Origin: CAZCTC01 sp964501335
GTDB lineage: Bacteria > Chloroflexota > Anaerolineae > B4-G1 > SLSP01
DNA length: 33,866 nt
Direction of reading: 5' to 3'
NCBI GenBank assembly: GCA_964501335.1
Contig: CAZCTC010000082.1
Location: forward strand, 1 to 33,866
The position numbers were made by a program, and so were the translations under genes. Each line of letters begins with the position of its first letter. Position 1 is the first letter of the stretch. Below are positions 15,666 through 24,063 of the stretch, in pieces. The notes under the pieces were generated by a model. The model was given only the letters and a program-made list of their open reading frames with translations, was not told the DNA's origin and ran no database searches.

Positions 15666-16577
15666 ATGAAACGAATGAGCTGGTTAAGCGCGATGATGGC
15701 GGTGTGGTTGCTGTTCGCGGGGTGTGCTTCTGCGCCGACGATGACGCCTTCTCAAGGGTTTGCGCCGGCCGATGCGGCTCCCGCAACTTCCGGCGGGGCC
15801 GCCGATGAAGAGATGGCTCGCCCGGGTGGGACGGCTTCGGATGTCGATATGCAGCAGCGGATGGTGATCCAGAACGCCACCATGGAGTTGCTGGTCAAAG
15901 ATACCGAGCAGTCTCAGCAGAGCATCAATATGATGGCCGATGAACTGAAGGGCTATATTTTGAGCAGCGATCGGTCGAAATACGGCAACGGGCTTTCGAT
16001 CATTGTCATTACAATCAAGATTCCGGCTGAAAATTTCAATACGGCGATGACTCGACTGCGGGGATTGGCCGTCGATGTGCAGCAGGAATCGGTTTCCAGT
16101 TCGGATGTGACCCAGGAGTATGTGGATTTGAAGTCGCGGCTGCGGGCGTTGGAGTCCAAGGCGGCCCGCCTGGAAGAGTTGATGAAGCAGGCCGAGGATA
16201 CGAACGCCGTGCTGAAGATCTATCAGGAACTGAGTACCACCGAGGCGGAGATCGAACAGACCAAAGGCCGCATGCAATATCTGGAAGGCGCTTCAGCGAT
16301 GGCCACCATCAATGTGAAGTTGACGCCGGATGAGCTGGCCAAACCGTTGGAAGTGCCGGGCTGGCATCCTTCGACGGAAGCCAAGAAGGCATTTGAGACT
16401 TTGCTGGAATTTTTACAGGGTCTGGCCAATATGATCATCTGGTTTGGGATCCTGGGGGTGCCGGTCCTGTTGATCTGTGGTCTGGTATTCTTCGGCGTTT
16501 TCAAGTTGATGGGGCTGCTTTTCGGCCGCTCAAAGACGCCGCCTGCGCCGCCAACTACTCCAACGACAGGAGCCTGA
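15666..16577 (+). CDS. DUF4349 lipoprotein
   Basis: The product has 303 residues. A lipoprotein signal ends at Cys20 (LLFAGC). The DUF4349 domain spans ~60-280. It has a beta-rich start (MVIQNATMELLVKDTEQSQQ), a YVDLKSRLRALESKAARLEELM coiled coil, EIEQTKGRMQYLEG, and a single membrane helix near 255-285 (IIWFGILGVPVLLICGLVFFGV) before a short Pro/Thr tail. It would therefore be held in the membrane at both ends with the coiled coil outside. AGGAGGAGG precedes the ATG. It is the last gene of the operon starting at 12655. The function of the family is not established. Confidence 0.88.
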   Translation: MKRMSWLSAMMAVWLLFAGCASAPTMTPSQGFAPADAAPATSGGAADEEMARPGGTASDVDMQQRMVIQNATMELLVKDTEQSQQSINMMADELKGYILSSDRSKYGNGLSIIVITIKIPAENFNTAMTRLRGLAVDVQQESVSSSDVTQEYVDLKSRLRALESKAARLEELMKQAEDTNAVLKIYQELSTTEAEIEQTKGRMQYLEGASAMATINVKLTPDELAKPLEVPGWHPSTEAKKAFETLLEFLQGLANMIIWFGILGVPVLLICGLVFFGVFKLMGLLFGRSKTPPAPPTTPTTGA

Positions 16578-16610
16578 CATAGTCGGCAAAGCGACGTGGT
16601 GATCATTTTG

Positions 16611-16650
16611 CGTTTTTTTCGCGCGCCCTGAAAGGGCGCGCGAAAGTATG
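16611..16650. terminator. Hairpin G, likely terminator after DUF4349 gene
   Basis: A 13-bp stem (TTTCGCGCGCCCT, 16617-16629, with AGGGCGCGCGAAA, 16633-16645) and a 3-nt loop lie 39 nt after the DUF4349 stop. It resembles the stems of the dispersed hairpin family. The T-run is on the left side, so it looks more like a terminator for the opposite strand, although no opposing gene is near. Confidence 0.5.
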
Positions 16651-16745
16651 AACTGAAAGCGTGTTTTTTCCTATCCAGCGCCGGGGGTACTGAATTTAAA
16701 TTAACGTTGCCGGGGCAGCTTGAATAAAAATTTACCGTTTTTGCC

Positions 16746-16773
16746 TTGCTTTTTCGGCTGCTCTTGTTACAAT
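16746..16773 (+). promoter_or_regulatory. Promoter of the receiver-like gene
   Basis: TTGCTT, a 16-bp spacer and TACAAT lie 44 nt before the ATG at 16818. A weak GAGG lies between them. Confidence 0.6.
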
Positions 16774-16817
16774 GTGGGTACCCTGCGCGGGAAATCCCCG
16801 TTTCGAGGTTATAGTTT

Positions 16818-17975
16818 ATGGCGCACACTATTTTAGTAGCAGATCCCAATGAAGGTTTTGGGATGTTATTATCCCAAGAGTTGGAACAACATGGTTACCA
16901 GGTAGAAACGGTGACATCCTCGGATGAGGCGGTGAGTTCCATCAAGGCGAAACTGCCGGATATGGCGGTTTTGGATATGGAATTGACCGATCCTGATGCG
17001 TTGTCGCTGGCGCGGCAGTTGCGTGCTCAATATCCCGGGTTGCGGTTGATGATTATTCCCTATATGGGCGAGGATGCTCCAGAGGAAGTGCGTTCAATTC
17101 CGGTTCAGGGAGTTTTGCCCAAGCCGTTCTTTTTACCGGCGTTGCCGGGACAAATTCAGGAGGCTTTACAGGCGCCGTTGGACGGCTCGGTGCTGGTCGA
17201 AGTGACGGCGCTGAACGATGCGCCGCCGGCGCCCATGCCTGCCAAGCCGACCACCGGACGCTCTGCTTTCTCTTCGTCCGCGTCATCATCATCATCATCA
17301 TCTTCTTCTTCCTCCTCTTCTTCCTCTTCCCCGACGACTTCTTCTGCCAGCGATCGCGAACGCGAGGCGCGGGAACGGGAGATGCGGGAGCGGGAACGCG
17401 ACCGTGAATTGCGGGAACGGGAACGGGAAGCGCGCGAGGCTCGGGAGCGCGAGCGGGAACGGGAGCGGGAAAGCAGTCGGAGCAGCAGCTCAAGTTCTTC
17501 TTCCTATGGATCTTCATCTTATGGTTCCTCCTCTATTTCCTCGCGGAGTTCGGCTTCATCTTCTTCCACCCCGGCCTCTACGGGGATGAGCAGCCGGAAG
17601 TGGGAAAAGCGGCAGACCGAAATTCGGGCCTTGATGAATTCACTGTCGCGGGAAGTGACCGCGGATGTGGTCATGTTGACGGTCGGGGATGAGCTGGCGA
17701 TCTCGGTGGGGCGGTTGGAGGATCCTGCGGTACAGGTTTTGGCGCAGGCGGTCATCACCGGACGGAATACCTGTTTGCAGATCGGGCGGGCCATGGGTAA
17801 AGAATCGCCCTGTCTCGAACACAACATTGCCGGCAAGGATTTTGTCCTCTATGCGTTGAGTGTGGGGGGAGATGCTATGCTGGGGGTAGTGATCCGCGGG
17901 ACTTCGGCTTTGGGGCTGTTGCGCCATCGTTCGCGCGAGGCAGTCGAAGGCATTATTCGATTGGGCGTCTTTTAA
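16818..17975 (+). CDS. Receiver-domain protein with poly-Ser and Arg/Glu linker
   Basis: The product has 385 residues. Residues 1-120 form a response-regulator receiver with D9, phospho-acceptor Asp53 (AVLDMEL) and Lys102 (LPKPFF). The usual switch Thr/Ser is replaced (MIIPYMG), so the output may be altered. Residues ~145-255 are extreme low complexity: about 16 serines in a row, an Arg/Glu tract (REREAREREMRERERDREL), then more Ser with YGSSS repeats. Residues ~265-385 (ALMNSLSREVTADVVMLTVGDELAIS...) resemble a Roadblock/LC7-type alpha-beta domain, the kind that partners small GTPases. There is no DNA-binding domain. The role is unknown; a signalling scaffold is an inference. It lies about 20 bp before the glycosyltransferase gene. 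Confidence 0.8.
   Translation: MAHTILVADPNEGFGMLLSQELEQHGYQVETVTSSDEAVSSIKAKLPDMAVLDMELTDPDALSLARQLRAQYPGLRLMIIPYMGEDAPEEVRSIPVQGVLPKPFFLPALPGQIQEALQAPLDGSVLVEVTALNDAPPAPMPAKPTTGRSAFSSSASSSSSSSSSSSSSSSSPTTSSASDREREAREREMRERERDRELREREREAREARERERERERESSRSSSSSSSSYGSSSYGSSSISSRSSASSSSTPASTGMSSRKWEKRQTEIRALMNSLSREVTADVVMLTVGDELAISVGRLEDPAVQVLAQAVITGRNTCLQIGRAMGKESPCLEHNIAGKDFVLYALSVGGDAMLGVVIRGTSALGLLRHRSREAVEGIIRLGVF
17281..17335 (+). repeat. TCA/TCT trinucleotide tract inside the poly-Ser coding region
   Basis: Six or more TCA repeats run into TCT/TCC codons, all encoding serine. Slippage in multiples of three would change linker length without breaking the frame. Confidence 0.85.
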
Positions 17976-17999
17976 AGCCGCGGGGATGATAAGTTGGTG

Positions 18000-19910
18000 A
18001 TGGAGATCGCGGCGGCGGTTTCGTTTGTGTTGCTTCTGGCCGGGACGCTATTACTGGCGGCCCGGCTTTATGTTTGGGATGGGATGTTCTTGCTGGCGCT
18101 GGGAGTGGCGGGGATGGCGTTGATACTCCGGCGGACTTTTTTCCCGGCAGGTACAAAGCTTTCCTGGTCTTTTAACTGGCGCACCATTCCTCAGGTGCGC
18201 TGGGTGCAGGGCTTGACCCTGTTGCTTTCGACCTCTGTGGGGTGGGTGGCTCGTTCACGGGAAGGGACCAGCGATTTCACCATCTTGTTTTTGCTCTGGT
18301 TGCTGGCCGTGCTGGGATTCATAGCTTCATTATATCTGGACCCTCTGGCGGATGCACTGAGAAAGCCCCGGCCGGATTTAAAGCTTTCCCGGTGGGAATG
18401 GCTTGGATTGGCTGCGCTTTTGCTGGCCGCCGGACTGGCCCGGGGTATTTCTTTGGGACAGATCCCCGGCAATGTGGGCGGTGATGAAGGGTTACAGGCG
18501 CGCATGGCGCTGGATCTGTTGGGGCCTCCTTTAGGAAATCCTTTTGCCACGGGGTGGTATGCCGTTCCGACTTTCTCCTTCCTTATTTATGGATTGGGGA
18601 TGCGTATATTCGGCGCGACCGTGGCCGGGGTGCGAGCCCTGTCAATGTTGGTGGGGGTGGCGACGGTAGCCGCCACCTTTTCCCTGGGGCGTTCTCTCGG
18701 GGGGCGGCGGGTGGGATGGGTGGCCGCTGTGACGGTGGCTTTTTCGGCGTATGCGATTCATTTCAGCCGGGTGGCTTCAAATCAGGTCTTCGATCCGCTT
18801 ATCGGGGCGTTAACTTTTGGGTTGTTGTGGCGGGCGATGGAGGACGACGATCTGGCGTTGTGGGGGCTGGCCGGGATGAGTTGCGCGGCCGGGTGGTATC
18901 TCTATTTCGGGGCTCGTTGGGTCACCGGAATGGTCGGAATCTTTTTGCTCTGGCGGCTGTTTAAAGAGCCGCGTTTCCTGGCCCGTCGCTGGCAGGGATT
19001 GACTCTGGCGGCGGTCGGCGGGCTGGTTGTATTAATGCCCTTATTGCTCTGGTATGCGGCTCATCCTGACGATATGGCGGCCCGATACAATCAGGTGAGC
19101 ATTTTTGCTTCGGGGTGGTTGGCTAATGAAGTTATCATTACCGGCAGGAGCGCTCCCCAGCTGTTGTTGGATCAGCTTTTCAAGGCGGTGGGAGCGTTCC
19201 ATGTCATTCCGGACCGTTCGTTCTGGTATTATCCGGAAACTCCGCTGGCCGATTTTGTTACTGGAGCCTTAATGCTGGTGGGGTTTGTGGCTGCGGCGTT
19301 GCGCTGGCGCTGGCCGGGGCGTGGATTGACCTTGATGTGGTTGTTCTCTACCATGGTGATGGCCTGGGGGATCACTGAAAATGCTCCCAGCAGCCAGCGC
19401 GGGCTGTTGACCCTGCCGGCGGTGGGGTTGATGGTGGGATGGGGCGTGGATGCCCTGTTTGAGATCTGGCATAAACGTTCGCGGTGGGTGTGGCAGGTCG
19501 TTTTGGCCCTGATGGGGGCGATGGCGATCTTAAATCTGACCTTTTATTTCCAGGTTTACAGCCCGCACCGGATCTATGGAAATCCCACCGCAGAGACGGG
19601 GATGGAGATTATCAAGTTTTTGCAGGCCAATCCGGCGCCGAACGAAAAGCATTATTTTCTGGGCGCCCCCTACATGTATTGGGGATTTGGGGCCTTTGCT
19701 TTTTTGTTGCCGGAATTGAACGATACCGTAGATCTCGAAGCGGGTGTGCTGCCGATGGATGTGGCGGGGCCGGCGCGGTTTATCGTGGTGGAAGATCGCG
19801 TGGGGGATCTGGATCGTTTGCAGGAGATTTATCCGGGCGGCAAGGCGCAGGCGATTTTCGGCACGCAGAGCCGGCGGGTAGCGTGGATTTACGATTGGCC
19901 CGGACCATAA
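18000..19910 (+). CDS. Polytopic glycosyltransferase, GT39/ArnT-like
   Basis: The product has about 636 residues and ten or more hydrophobic helices, including an N-terminal pair (AAAVSFVLLLAGTLLLAARL; GMFLLALGVAGMALIL). After helix 3-4 a loop has LGQIPGNVGGDEGLQARMA. The acidic pair (DE) at the start of the first outer loop is the hallmark of the dolichyl-phosphomannose mannosyltransferase/ArnT group, which transfers sugars from polyprenyl-phosphate donors outside the membrane. A soluble C-terminal piece (~560-636) ends the protein. The start may be TTG 17994, GTG 17997 or ATG 18000; no strong ribosome site separates them. The acceptor is unknown: protein, lipid or polysaccharide. Confidence 0.85.
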   Translation: MEIAAAVSFVLLLAGTLLLAARLYVWDGMFLLALGVAGMALILRRTFFPAGTKLSWSFNWRTIPQVRWVQGLTLLLSTSVGWVARSREGTSDFTILFLLWLLAVLGFIASLYLDPLADALRKPRPDLKLSRWEWLGLAALLLAAGLARGISLGQIPGNVGGDEGLQARMALDLLGPPLGNPFATGWYAVPTFSFLIYGLGMRIFGATVAGVRALSMLVGVATVAATFSLGRSLGGRRVGWVAAVTVAFSAYAIHFSRVASNQVFDPLIGALTFGLLWRAMEDDDLALWGLAGMSCAAGWYLYFGARWVTGMVGIFLLWRLFKEPRFLARRWQGLTLAAVGGLVVLMPLLLWYAAHPDDMAARYNQVSIFASGWLANEVIITGRSAPQLLLDQLFKAVGAFHVIPDRSFWYYPETPLADFVTGALMLVGFVAAALRWRWPGRGLTLMWLFSTMVMAWGITENAPSSQRGLLTLPAVGLMVGWGVDALFEIWHKRSRWVWQVVLALMGAMAILNLTFYFQVYSPHRIYGNPTAETGMEIIKFLQANPAPNEKHYFLGAPYMYWGFGAFAFLLPELNDTVDLEAGVLPMDVAGPARFIVVEDRVGDLDRLQEIYPGGKAQAIFGTQSRRVAWIYDWPGP

Positions 19911-19929
19911 AATCAAAAAAATAATTTAC

Positions 19930-19957
19930 TTGACAACTATTAACCTTCCAGTATAAT
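19930..19957 (+). promoter_or_regulatory. Consensus promoter of rpsU-yqeY
   Basis: A perfect TTGACA (19930-19935), a 16-bp spacer and a perfect TATAAT (19952-19957). It is the strongest promoter in the window. The leader to the GTG at 20047 is about 80 nt and ends in a GGGGGG ribosome site. Confidence 0.85.
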
Positions 19958-20046
19958 ACAAGCCGTGACCTGAGCCTATCAAGTCCGTAATTCCTAGCCG
20001 TTTATCCTTCGACAAGGTAAGCGGGAGCACGAAGGGGGGGATCGCT

Positions 20047-20253
20047 GTGACGTATGTCGTAGCCGAGGATAACGAGTCTTTTGACTCTTTACTGCGCCGT
20101 TTCAAGAAAAAGGTGCAGGGTGACCGTATCCTTTCGGAGATTCGTAAGCGCCGTTATTTCGAGCAGCCCAGCGTGGTTCGGAAGCGCAAGCGCGCCGCTA
20201 AACTCCGCAAGAGCCGCCGGACGGTGCAGAAAGATATGCGCCGGCAATTCTAA
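20047..20253 (+). CDS. rpsU: 30S ribosomal protein S21
   Basis: The product has 68 residues and is a small basic protein of the 30S subunit that helps initiation. The family core is clear: ESFDSLLRRFKKKVQ, then ILSEIRKRRYFEQPSVVRKRKRAA and a basic tail. GTG at 20047 is the start, with AAGGGGGGATC upstream. It stands first in an rpsU-yqeY pair, an arrangement common in bacteria. Confidence 0.95.
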   Translation: MTYVVAEDNESFDSLLRRFKKKVQGDRILSEIRKRRYFEQPSVVRKRKRAAKLRKSRRTVQKDMRRQF

Positions 20254-20279
20254 ATTCCTTTCGTGGTCGAGAGCGATCT

Positions 20280-20723
20280 ATGGGTTTGAAGCAAAGACTG
20301 CAACAAGACTTACAGGAAGCTATGCGTCTCCGTGATGAGACGCGCAAATCGGCTTTGCGAATGGCATTGTCGAGCCTGCAGCTGGCCGAAGTTGAAAAAG
20401 GCGACCTGGATGACAATGCGATTGTGGCGATTTTACAACGAGAAGTAAAAAGCCACGAGGAAGCATTAGATTTCGCACATCAGGGTGCACGGGAAGATCT
20501 CGTCGTTCAGGAAATGGAGATGTTGAAGATCCTGCGGGCGTATTTGCCGCAATCCTTATCGGAGGAGGAAGTGCGCACGCTGGTCCGGGAGGCGATTGCT
20601 GCATCCGGAGCAACTTCTCCAGCGGATCTGGGCAAGGTCATGAAGGTGCTCATGCCCCAAGTCAAAGGTCGGGCAGACGGGCAATGGGTTAGCCAGGTGG
20701 TGCGTGAATTGTTATCCGCGTGA
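20280..20723 (+). CDS. GatB/YqeY domain protein
   Basis: The product has 147 residues and is YqeY-like, related to the C-terminal tRNA-binding domain of the GatB amidotransferase subunit. Visible family features are LKQRLQQDLQEAMRLRDETRKSALRMALSSLQLAEVEK, ILQREVKSHEEAL, YLPQSLSEEEV and DLGKVMKVLMPQVKGRADG. It is all-helical and cytoplasmic. The exact role is not established, though it usually neighbours rpsU as here, 26 bp downstream. A terminator hairpin follows it. Confidence 0.92.
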   Translation: MGLKQRLQQDLQEAMRLRDETRKSALRMALSSLQLAEVEKGDLDDNAIVAILQREVKSHEEALDFAHQGAREDLVVQEMEMLKILRAYLPQSLSEEEVRTLVREAIAASGATSPADLGKVMKVLMPQVKGRADGQWVSQVVRELLSA

Positions 20724-20775
20724 GTAGTTCGCAATTTTTTCAATGCCGATCATTCGCTTAGACCTTTAGTTTATC

Positions 20776-20810
20776 AAAGAGGGAGTTCCTTAAGGTGCTC
20801 CCTCTTTGTT
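20776..20810 (+). terminator. Rho-independent terminator after yqeY
   Basis: A 10-bp perfect stem (AAAGAGGGAG, 20776-20785, with CTCCCTCTTT, 20798-20807) and a 12-nt loop, followed by a T-rich stretch. It lies only about 20 nt before the likely pgpH start, so partial readthrough may link expression of the two halves of this cluster. Confidence 0.8.
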
Positions 20811-20826
20811 ATTTAATGTGACAGGT

Positions 20827-22899
20827 ATGGGTGGATTTTCCTCGCGGCCGCTTTTTCCGAGCTGGGTTGCACGCCAGTTTTTCTATGGAACTGTCCTGGC
20901 GTTGGTGGTTACCACTGCGTTGGCCGTACCTTTCTCAAGCAGCTATAATTTAGTCCCCGGCAATATTGCTCCCCAAGATATTCGTTCACCGCGGAATATT
21001 ACCTATATGAGCGCGATTCTAAGTTTGCGGGCTCAGGAAGAAGCGGTGCGTGGCACTCCCGAAGTTTATACCTCTCCGGATACGGCGCTGGCCCGCCAGC
21101 AGATCGAGCGGGCGCGGCAGGTCTTTGCCTTTTTGAGCGCTGTGCGGTTGGACCCCTATGCTTCGGATTTACAGCGACAATCCTGGGTGTTGAGCGTTCC
21201 GGAATTGAGCGATATGCCTGTATTGGCGGTCAAAACTTTGCTGGCGCTGCCCGAGAGCAACTGGAATCGGGTGCAGTTGGAAGTGTTGCAGTTGTTGGAT
21301 CAGATTATGCGCCAGGAAGAGATCCGGGCGGAGAAACTGGCGGCGATTCGAGAACGGGTGCCGGTGATGGTCTCTCTGGATCTGGCTCAGGATGAAGCTA
21401 CGGCGGTGAGTGAGCTGGTGCGGCGTTTTCTCAAGCCCAATGTTTTTTTTGATGCAGCACGTACCGAGGTGGCGCGTCAGGCGGTACGTGATGCGACCGG
21501 GCCGGTTTTCAGCAACTTCAGCAGCGGCGAGGTTGTGATCCGTGAGGGCAGCGTGATCTCTGAGCTGGATGTAGAGTTGTTGGAGGAACTGGGGCTGAAT
21601 CAAGGCCGTCAGGATTTGCGGGATTGGGCCGTGGCCTTTTTTCTGGCCTGCATGGGGACTGTTTTGTTGGGGCTCTATTTTTATCGATTGCAGCCGGAAT
21701 TATTGTACAATTCTCGAATGGAATTGATGGTGGTTTTTTTGATCGGAATTTTTGCGCTGATGGCCAGTTTGTTGATTCCGGGCGGAGAGCTTTTGCCTTA
21801 TCTGTTTCCGGGGGCGGCATTGGCGATGTTGCTTTCTACCATTGTGGGGCCGGTGGTTGCGGTAGGGGCGCTGGTCTTTCTGGCCGGGGCGTGTGGCTGG
21901 ATCGCCGGGAATTCCGTGGAAATTGCGATTCTGGTGGCATTGTCCGGATTGGGAGCGGTGTTAATTTTGCCGCGTTACGAGCAAACCACGACGATTTTTC
22001 GTTCGGCGCTTTTCGCCGGGCTGGTGCAGGGTTTGACGGCGGCAGTTTTTGCGCAGGCGGCGGACAGTGGGGCGGAGCCGTTGGATCTGGCGATCAAGAT
22101 TGCGGTTTGCATGGTGGGCGGTTTGATTGCGGGTGGTTTGACGTTGGGCGGGCTTTTTCTGCTGGCGCCGGTTTTCGATCTCGCCACGACCTTCCGGTTG
22201 ATGGAATTGAGCCGTCCCAATCATCCGTTGTTACAGCGATTGTTGCGTGAAACGCCGGGGACTTTTCACCATACCATGATGATTGCCAGTATGGCGGAAC
22301 AGGCGGCCGAGCGGATTGGGGCAAATGCGTTGTTGACGCGGGTCGGGGCTTATTATCACGATATTGGGAAATTGCTGCGGCCCTATTTCTTTGTAGAGAA
22401 TCAGGAGGGGGTGAGCAATCCTCACGATCGGCTGGATCCTCATACCAGCGTGGAGATTTTAAACAGCCATGTGCGTGACGGCATGATGTTGGCGCGACAG
22501 TATCAGTTGCCGGCTCAGGTACGGGCCTTTATTCCCGAGCACCATGGGACCATGCGGGCCAGTTTCTTTTATCAGAAGGCGCTGCAGGCGGCGGGGGATT
22601 CTCCGGAGTTGGTGAACGAGGCCGATTTCCGCTATCCCGGGCCGCGGCCGCAGAGTCGGGAGACGTTGCTGGTGATGCTGGCGGATGGTTGTGAGGCCGC
22701 CACCCGGGCCAGCCGCCCGACTACGCCCGAGGAGCTGACGCGGGTCGTGGACTCCATTTTTGTCCATCGGATTCAGGATGACCAGCTGGAGGAGTGCCCG
22801 ATCACGTTGAAGGAGCTGGAGATCGTGAAACAGACTTACATTGAGGTTTTGCGGGGGGCCTATCATCCTCGCGTGCAATATCCAAATTTGAAAAGTTGA
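20827..22899 (+). CDS. pgpH: 7TM-HD cyclic-di-AMP phosphodiesterase
   Basis: The product has 690 residues and is a 7TMR-HD protein predicted to hydrolyse c-di-AMP. One helix (~18-35) precedes an extracellular 7TMR-HDED domain (~40-265) containing VPGNIAPQDIRSPRNITY. Seven helices follow (~270-460), then a cytoplasmic HD domain. HD ligands are H481-H482 (FHHTMM), H511-D512 (YYHDIGK), HV..GM and E571-H572-H573 (EHHGT), all intact. Start codons TTG 20806, GTG 20818 and ATG 20827 are in frame. I prefer the ATG because the TTG lies inside the terminator stem. The following ybeY and dgkA genes match the conserved pgpH-ybeY-dgkA order, which supports the name. Confidence 0.93.
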   Translation: MGGFSSRPLFPSWVARQFFYGTVLALVVTTALAVPFSSSYNLVPGNIAPQDIRSPRNITYMSAILSLRAQEEAVRGTPEVYTSPDTALARQQIERARQVFAFLSAVRLDPYASDLQRQSWVLSVPELSDMPVLAVKTLLALPESNWNRVQLEVLQLLDQIMRQEEIRAEKLAAIRERVPVMVSLDLAQDEATAVSELVRRFLKPNVFFDAARTEVARQAVRDATGPVFSNFSSGEVVIREGSVISELDVELLEELGLNQGRQDLRDWAVAFFLACMGTVLLGLYFYRLQPELLYNSRMELMVVFLIGIFALMASLLIPGGELLPYLFPGAALAMLLSTIVGPVVAVGALVFLAGACGWIAGNSVEIAILVALSGLGAVLILPRYEQTTTIFRSALFAGLVQGLTAAVFAQAADSGAEPLDLAIKIAVCMVGGLIAGGLTLGGLFLLAPVFDLATTFRLMELSRPNHPLLQRLLRETPGTFHHTMMIASMAEQAAERIGANALLTRVGAYYHDIGKLLRPYFFVENQEGVSNPHDRLDPHTSVEILNSHVRDGMMLARQYQLPAQVRAFIPEHHGTMRASFFYQKALQAAGDSPELVNEADFRYPGPRPQSRETLLVMLADGCEAATRASRPTTPEELTRVVDSIFVHRIQDDQLEECPITLKELEIVKQTYIEVLRGAYHPRVQYPNLKS

Positions 22900-22912
22900 A
22901 GGAAGGGATGTT

Positions 22913-23392
22913 ATGGATGTTTTGCATCGGGTGGAAATTCAGGTAGAAGAACCGCTGGGCCCGGTCGAGACGGAGTCTCTGGAACGGGCAGCCCTGGCGG
23001 TCCTGGTGCATCAGGGGGTGCGGACTCCCTGTGAAGTGATGGTGGTCATTTCTGACGATGAGACATTGCGCGATCTCAATTTGCGTTTCCGGGGGATCAA
23101 TGCGCCGACCGATGTGCTTTCGTTCCCGGACGATACGCGGGGTCCCTTTGCGGCGTTGGGAGGAGATGAACCGCGATATCTGGGGGATATTGTCATTTCT
23201 CTGCCGCGGGCTGAAGCTCAAGCCGTTGCTGCCGGAGGGACGGTCACTCAGGAACTGCAATTGCTGGTCGTTCACGGTGTGTTGCATTTGCTGGGGCACG
23301 ATCATGGGAATCCGGAAGAAAAGGGCCGGATGTGGGTAGCTCAGGCGGAGATCTTGCATTATCTGGGCGTCGATATCCCTCTGCCGGAATGA
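22913..23392 (+). CDS. ybeY: Endoribonuclease YbeY
   Basis: The product has 159 residues and is a zinc-dependent endoribonuclease for 16S rRNA 3'-end maturation and ribosome quality control. The zinc motif HGVLHLLGHDH gives H121, H125 and H131. The preceding NLRFRGINAPTDVLSFP is the usual family signature. GGAAGGG upstream supports the ATG at 22913. The gene is 13 bp after pgpH, and its stop overlaps the dgkA start, so the three are probably one transcript. Confidence 0.96.
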   Translation: MDVLHRVEIQVEEPLGPVETESLERAALAVLVHQGVRTPCEVMVVISDDETLRDLNLRFRGINAPTDVLSFPDDTRGPFAALGGDEPRYLGDIVISLPRAEAQAVAAGGTVTQELQLLVVHGVLHLLGHDHGNPEEKGRMWVAQAEILHYLGVDIPLPE

Positions 23393-23760
23393 AGCCGTCC
23401 CATAACCGTTTGTGGGACAGTTTTGGGTATGCCGGGGCGGGGGTGCTTTTTGTCCTGCGCACTCAGCGTAATTTTCGCATCCATCTGATCTTCGCTCTGG
23501 CGGTGATGGGAGCAGGGATCGGTTTGGGGCTGCCGCGGCATGAGCTGGCGCTGTTGGTCCTGACGATCGGTCTGGTGCTCACGGCTGAGATTGTCAATAC
23601 GGCGGCGGAGACGCTGGTCGATCTGGCGAGTCCGGAGTATCACCCCCTGGCCAAGCTGGTGAAAGATCTGGCGGCCGGCGCGGTGCTGGTCGCTGCGGGG
23701 GTGGCGGTGGTGGTGGGGCTGCTGTTACTGGGGCCGCCGCTGCTGGCATGGGTGTTATAG
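23389..23760 (+). CDS. dgkA: Diacylglycerol/undecaprenol kinase family
   Basis: The product has 123 residues and is a small integral-membrane lipid kinase with three helices. The signature EIVNTAAETLVDL gives E67, N70 and E74, followed by KDLAAGAVL at 92-100. In Gram-positive-type bacteria this family phosphorylates undecaprenol to supply the lipid carrier for the cell wall. That is the likeliest role here, but diacylglycerol cannot be ruled out. ATG at 23389 overlaps the ybeY stop (ATGA). It ends with TAG. It closes the operon before a convergent terminator region. Confidence 0.93.
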   Translation: MKPSHNRLWDSFGYAGAGVLFVLRTQRNFRIHLIFALAVMGAGIGLGLPRHELALLVLTIGLVLTAEIVNTAAETLVDLASPEYHPLAKLVKDLAAGAVLVAAGVAVVVGLLLLGPPLLAWVL

Positions 23761-23766
23761 TTTTTT

Positions 23767-23930
23767 ATGGATTCGGCGGCTTTCTGAAGCCGCCGAAAAA
23801 TTTTTTTACATCCCGCAAAAGGCTTTTGTTGGGTAAAAAGCGACGCGCGGGATGGAGGGAGAGAGTTTTTTGTTTATGTTTTCGCGCGCATCCGAATGCG
23901 CGCGAAAACATGGATTTTTTATTTGTATCC
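23767..23930 (-). repeat. Dispersed hairpin repeat, copies D and E
   Basis: Two hairpins lie after dgkA. D (23772-23797) has an 11-bp stem, TTCGGCGGCTT with loop TCTG, whose inner pairs are identical to copy A; it is followed by AAAAATTTTTTT and may terminate dgkA. E (23876-23911) has a perfect 16-bp stem ATGTTTTCGCGCGCAT with loop CCGA. E's left flank (GACGCGCGGGATGGAGGGAGAGAG, then TTTTTTGTTT; 23841-23875) is the reverse complement of the right flank of copy A, so this copy is inverted. The 303-bp gap between dgkA and the next gene holds only these and the terminator at 24002. Confidence 0.75.
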
Positions 23931-24001
23931 CCGGGTGTCTTTGCGGTGAAATCTGAGTGAAGTAAGGTAGCGGTTTTTCACTTTTCTCCTTTCGTGATGG
24001 G

Positions 24002-24039
24002 CACTCCCGCCGCTGTTGTCGGCAACGGCGGCGGGAGTG
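24002..24039. terminator. Convergent terminator, 17-bp stem
   Basis: CACTCCCGCCGC and its exact complement, continued by TGTTG/CAACG with one T-G wobble, enclose a TCGG loop. It lies 25 nt beyond the stop of the minus-strand lipoprotein gene and faces the dgkA operon, so it probably serves both strands. Confidence 0.75.
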
Positions 24040-24063
24040 TCAATGTGAAATCAGAAGGGAATT

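Noticed and set aside
17053..17589. Alternative-frame proteins rich in His/Lys/Arg opposite or within the poly-Ser region
   Set aside because: They are by-products of the TCA/TCT and CGGGAG codon repeats in the real frame.
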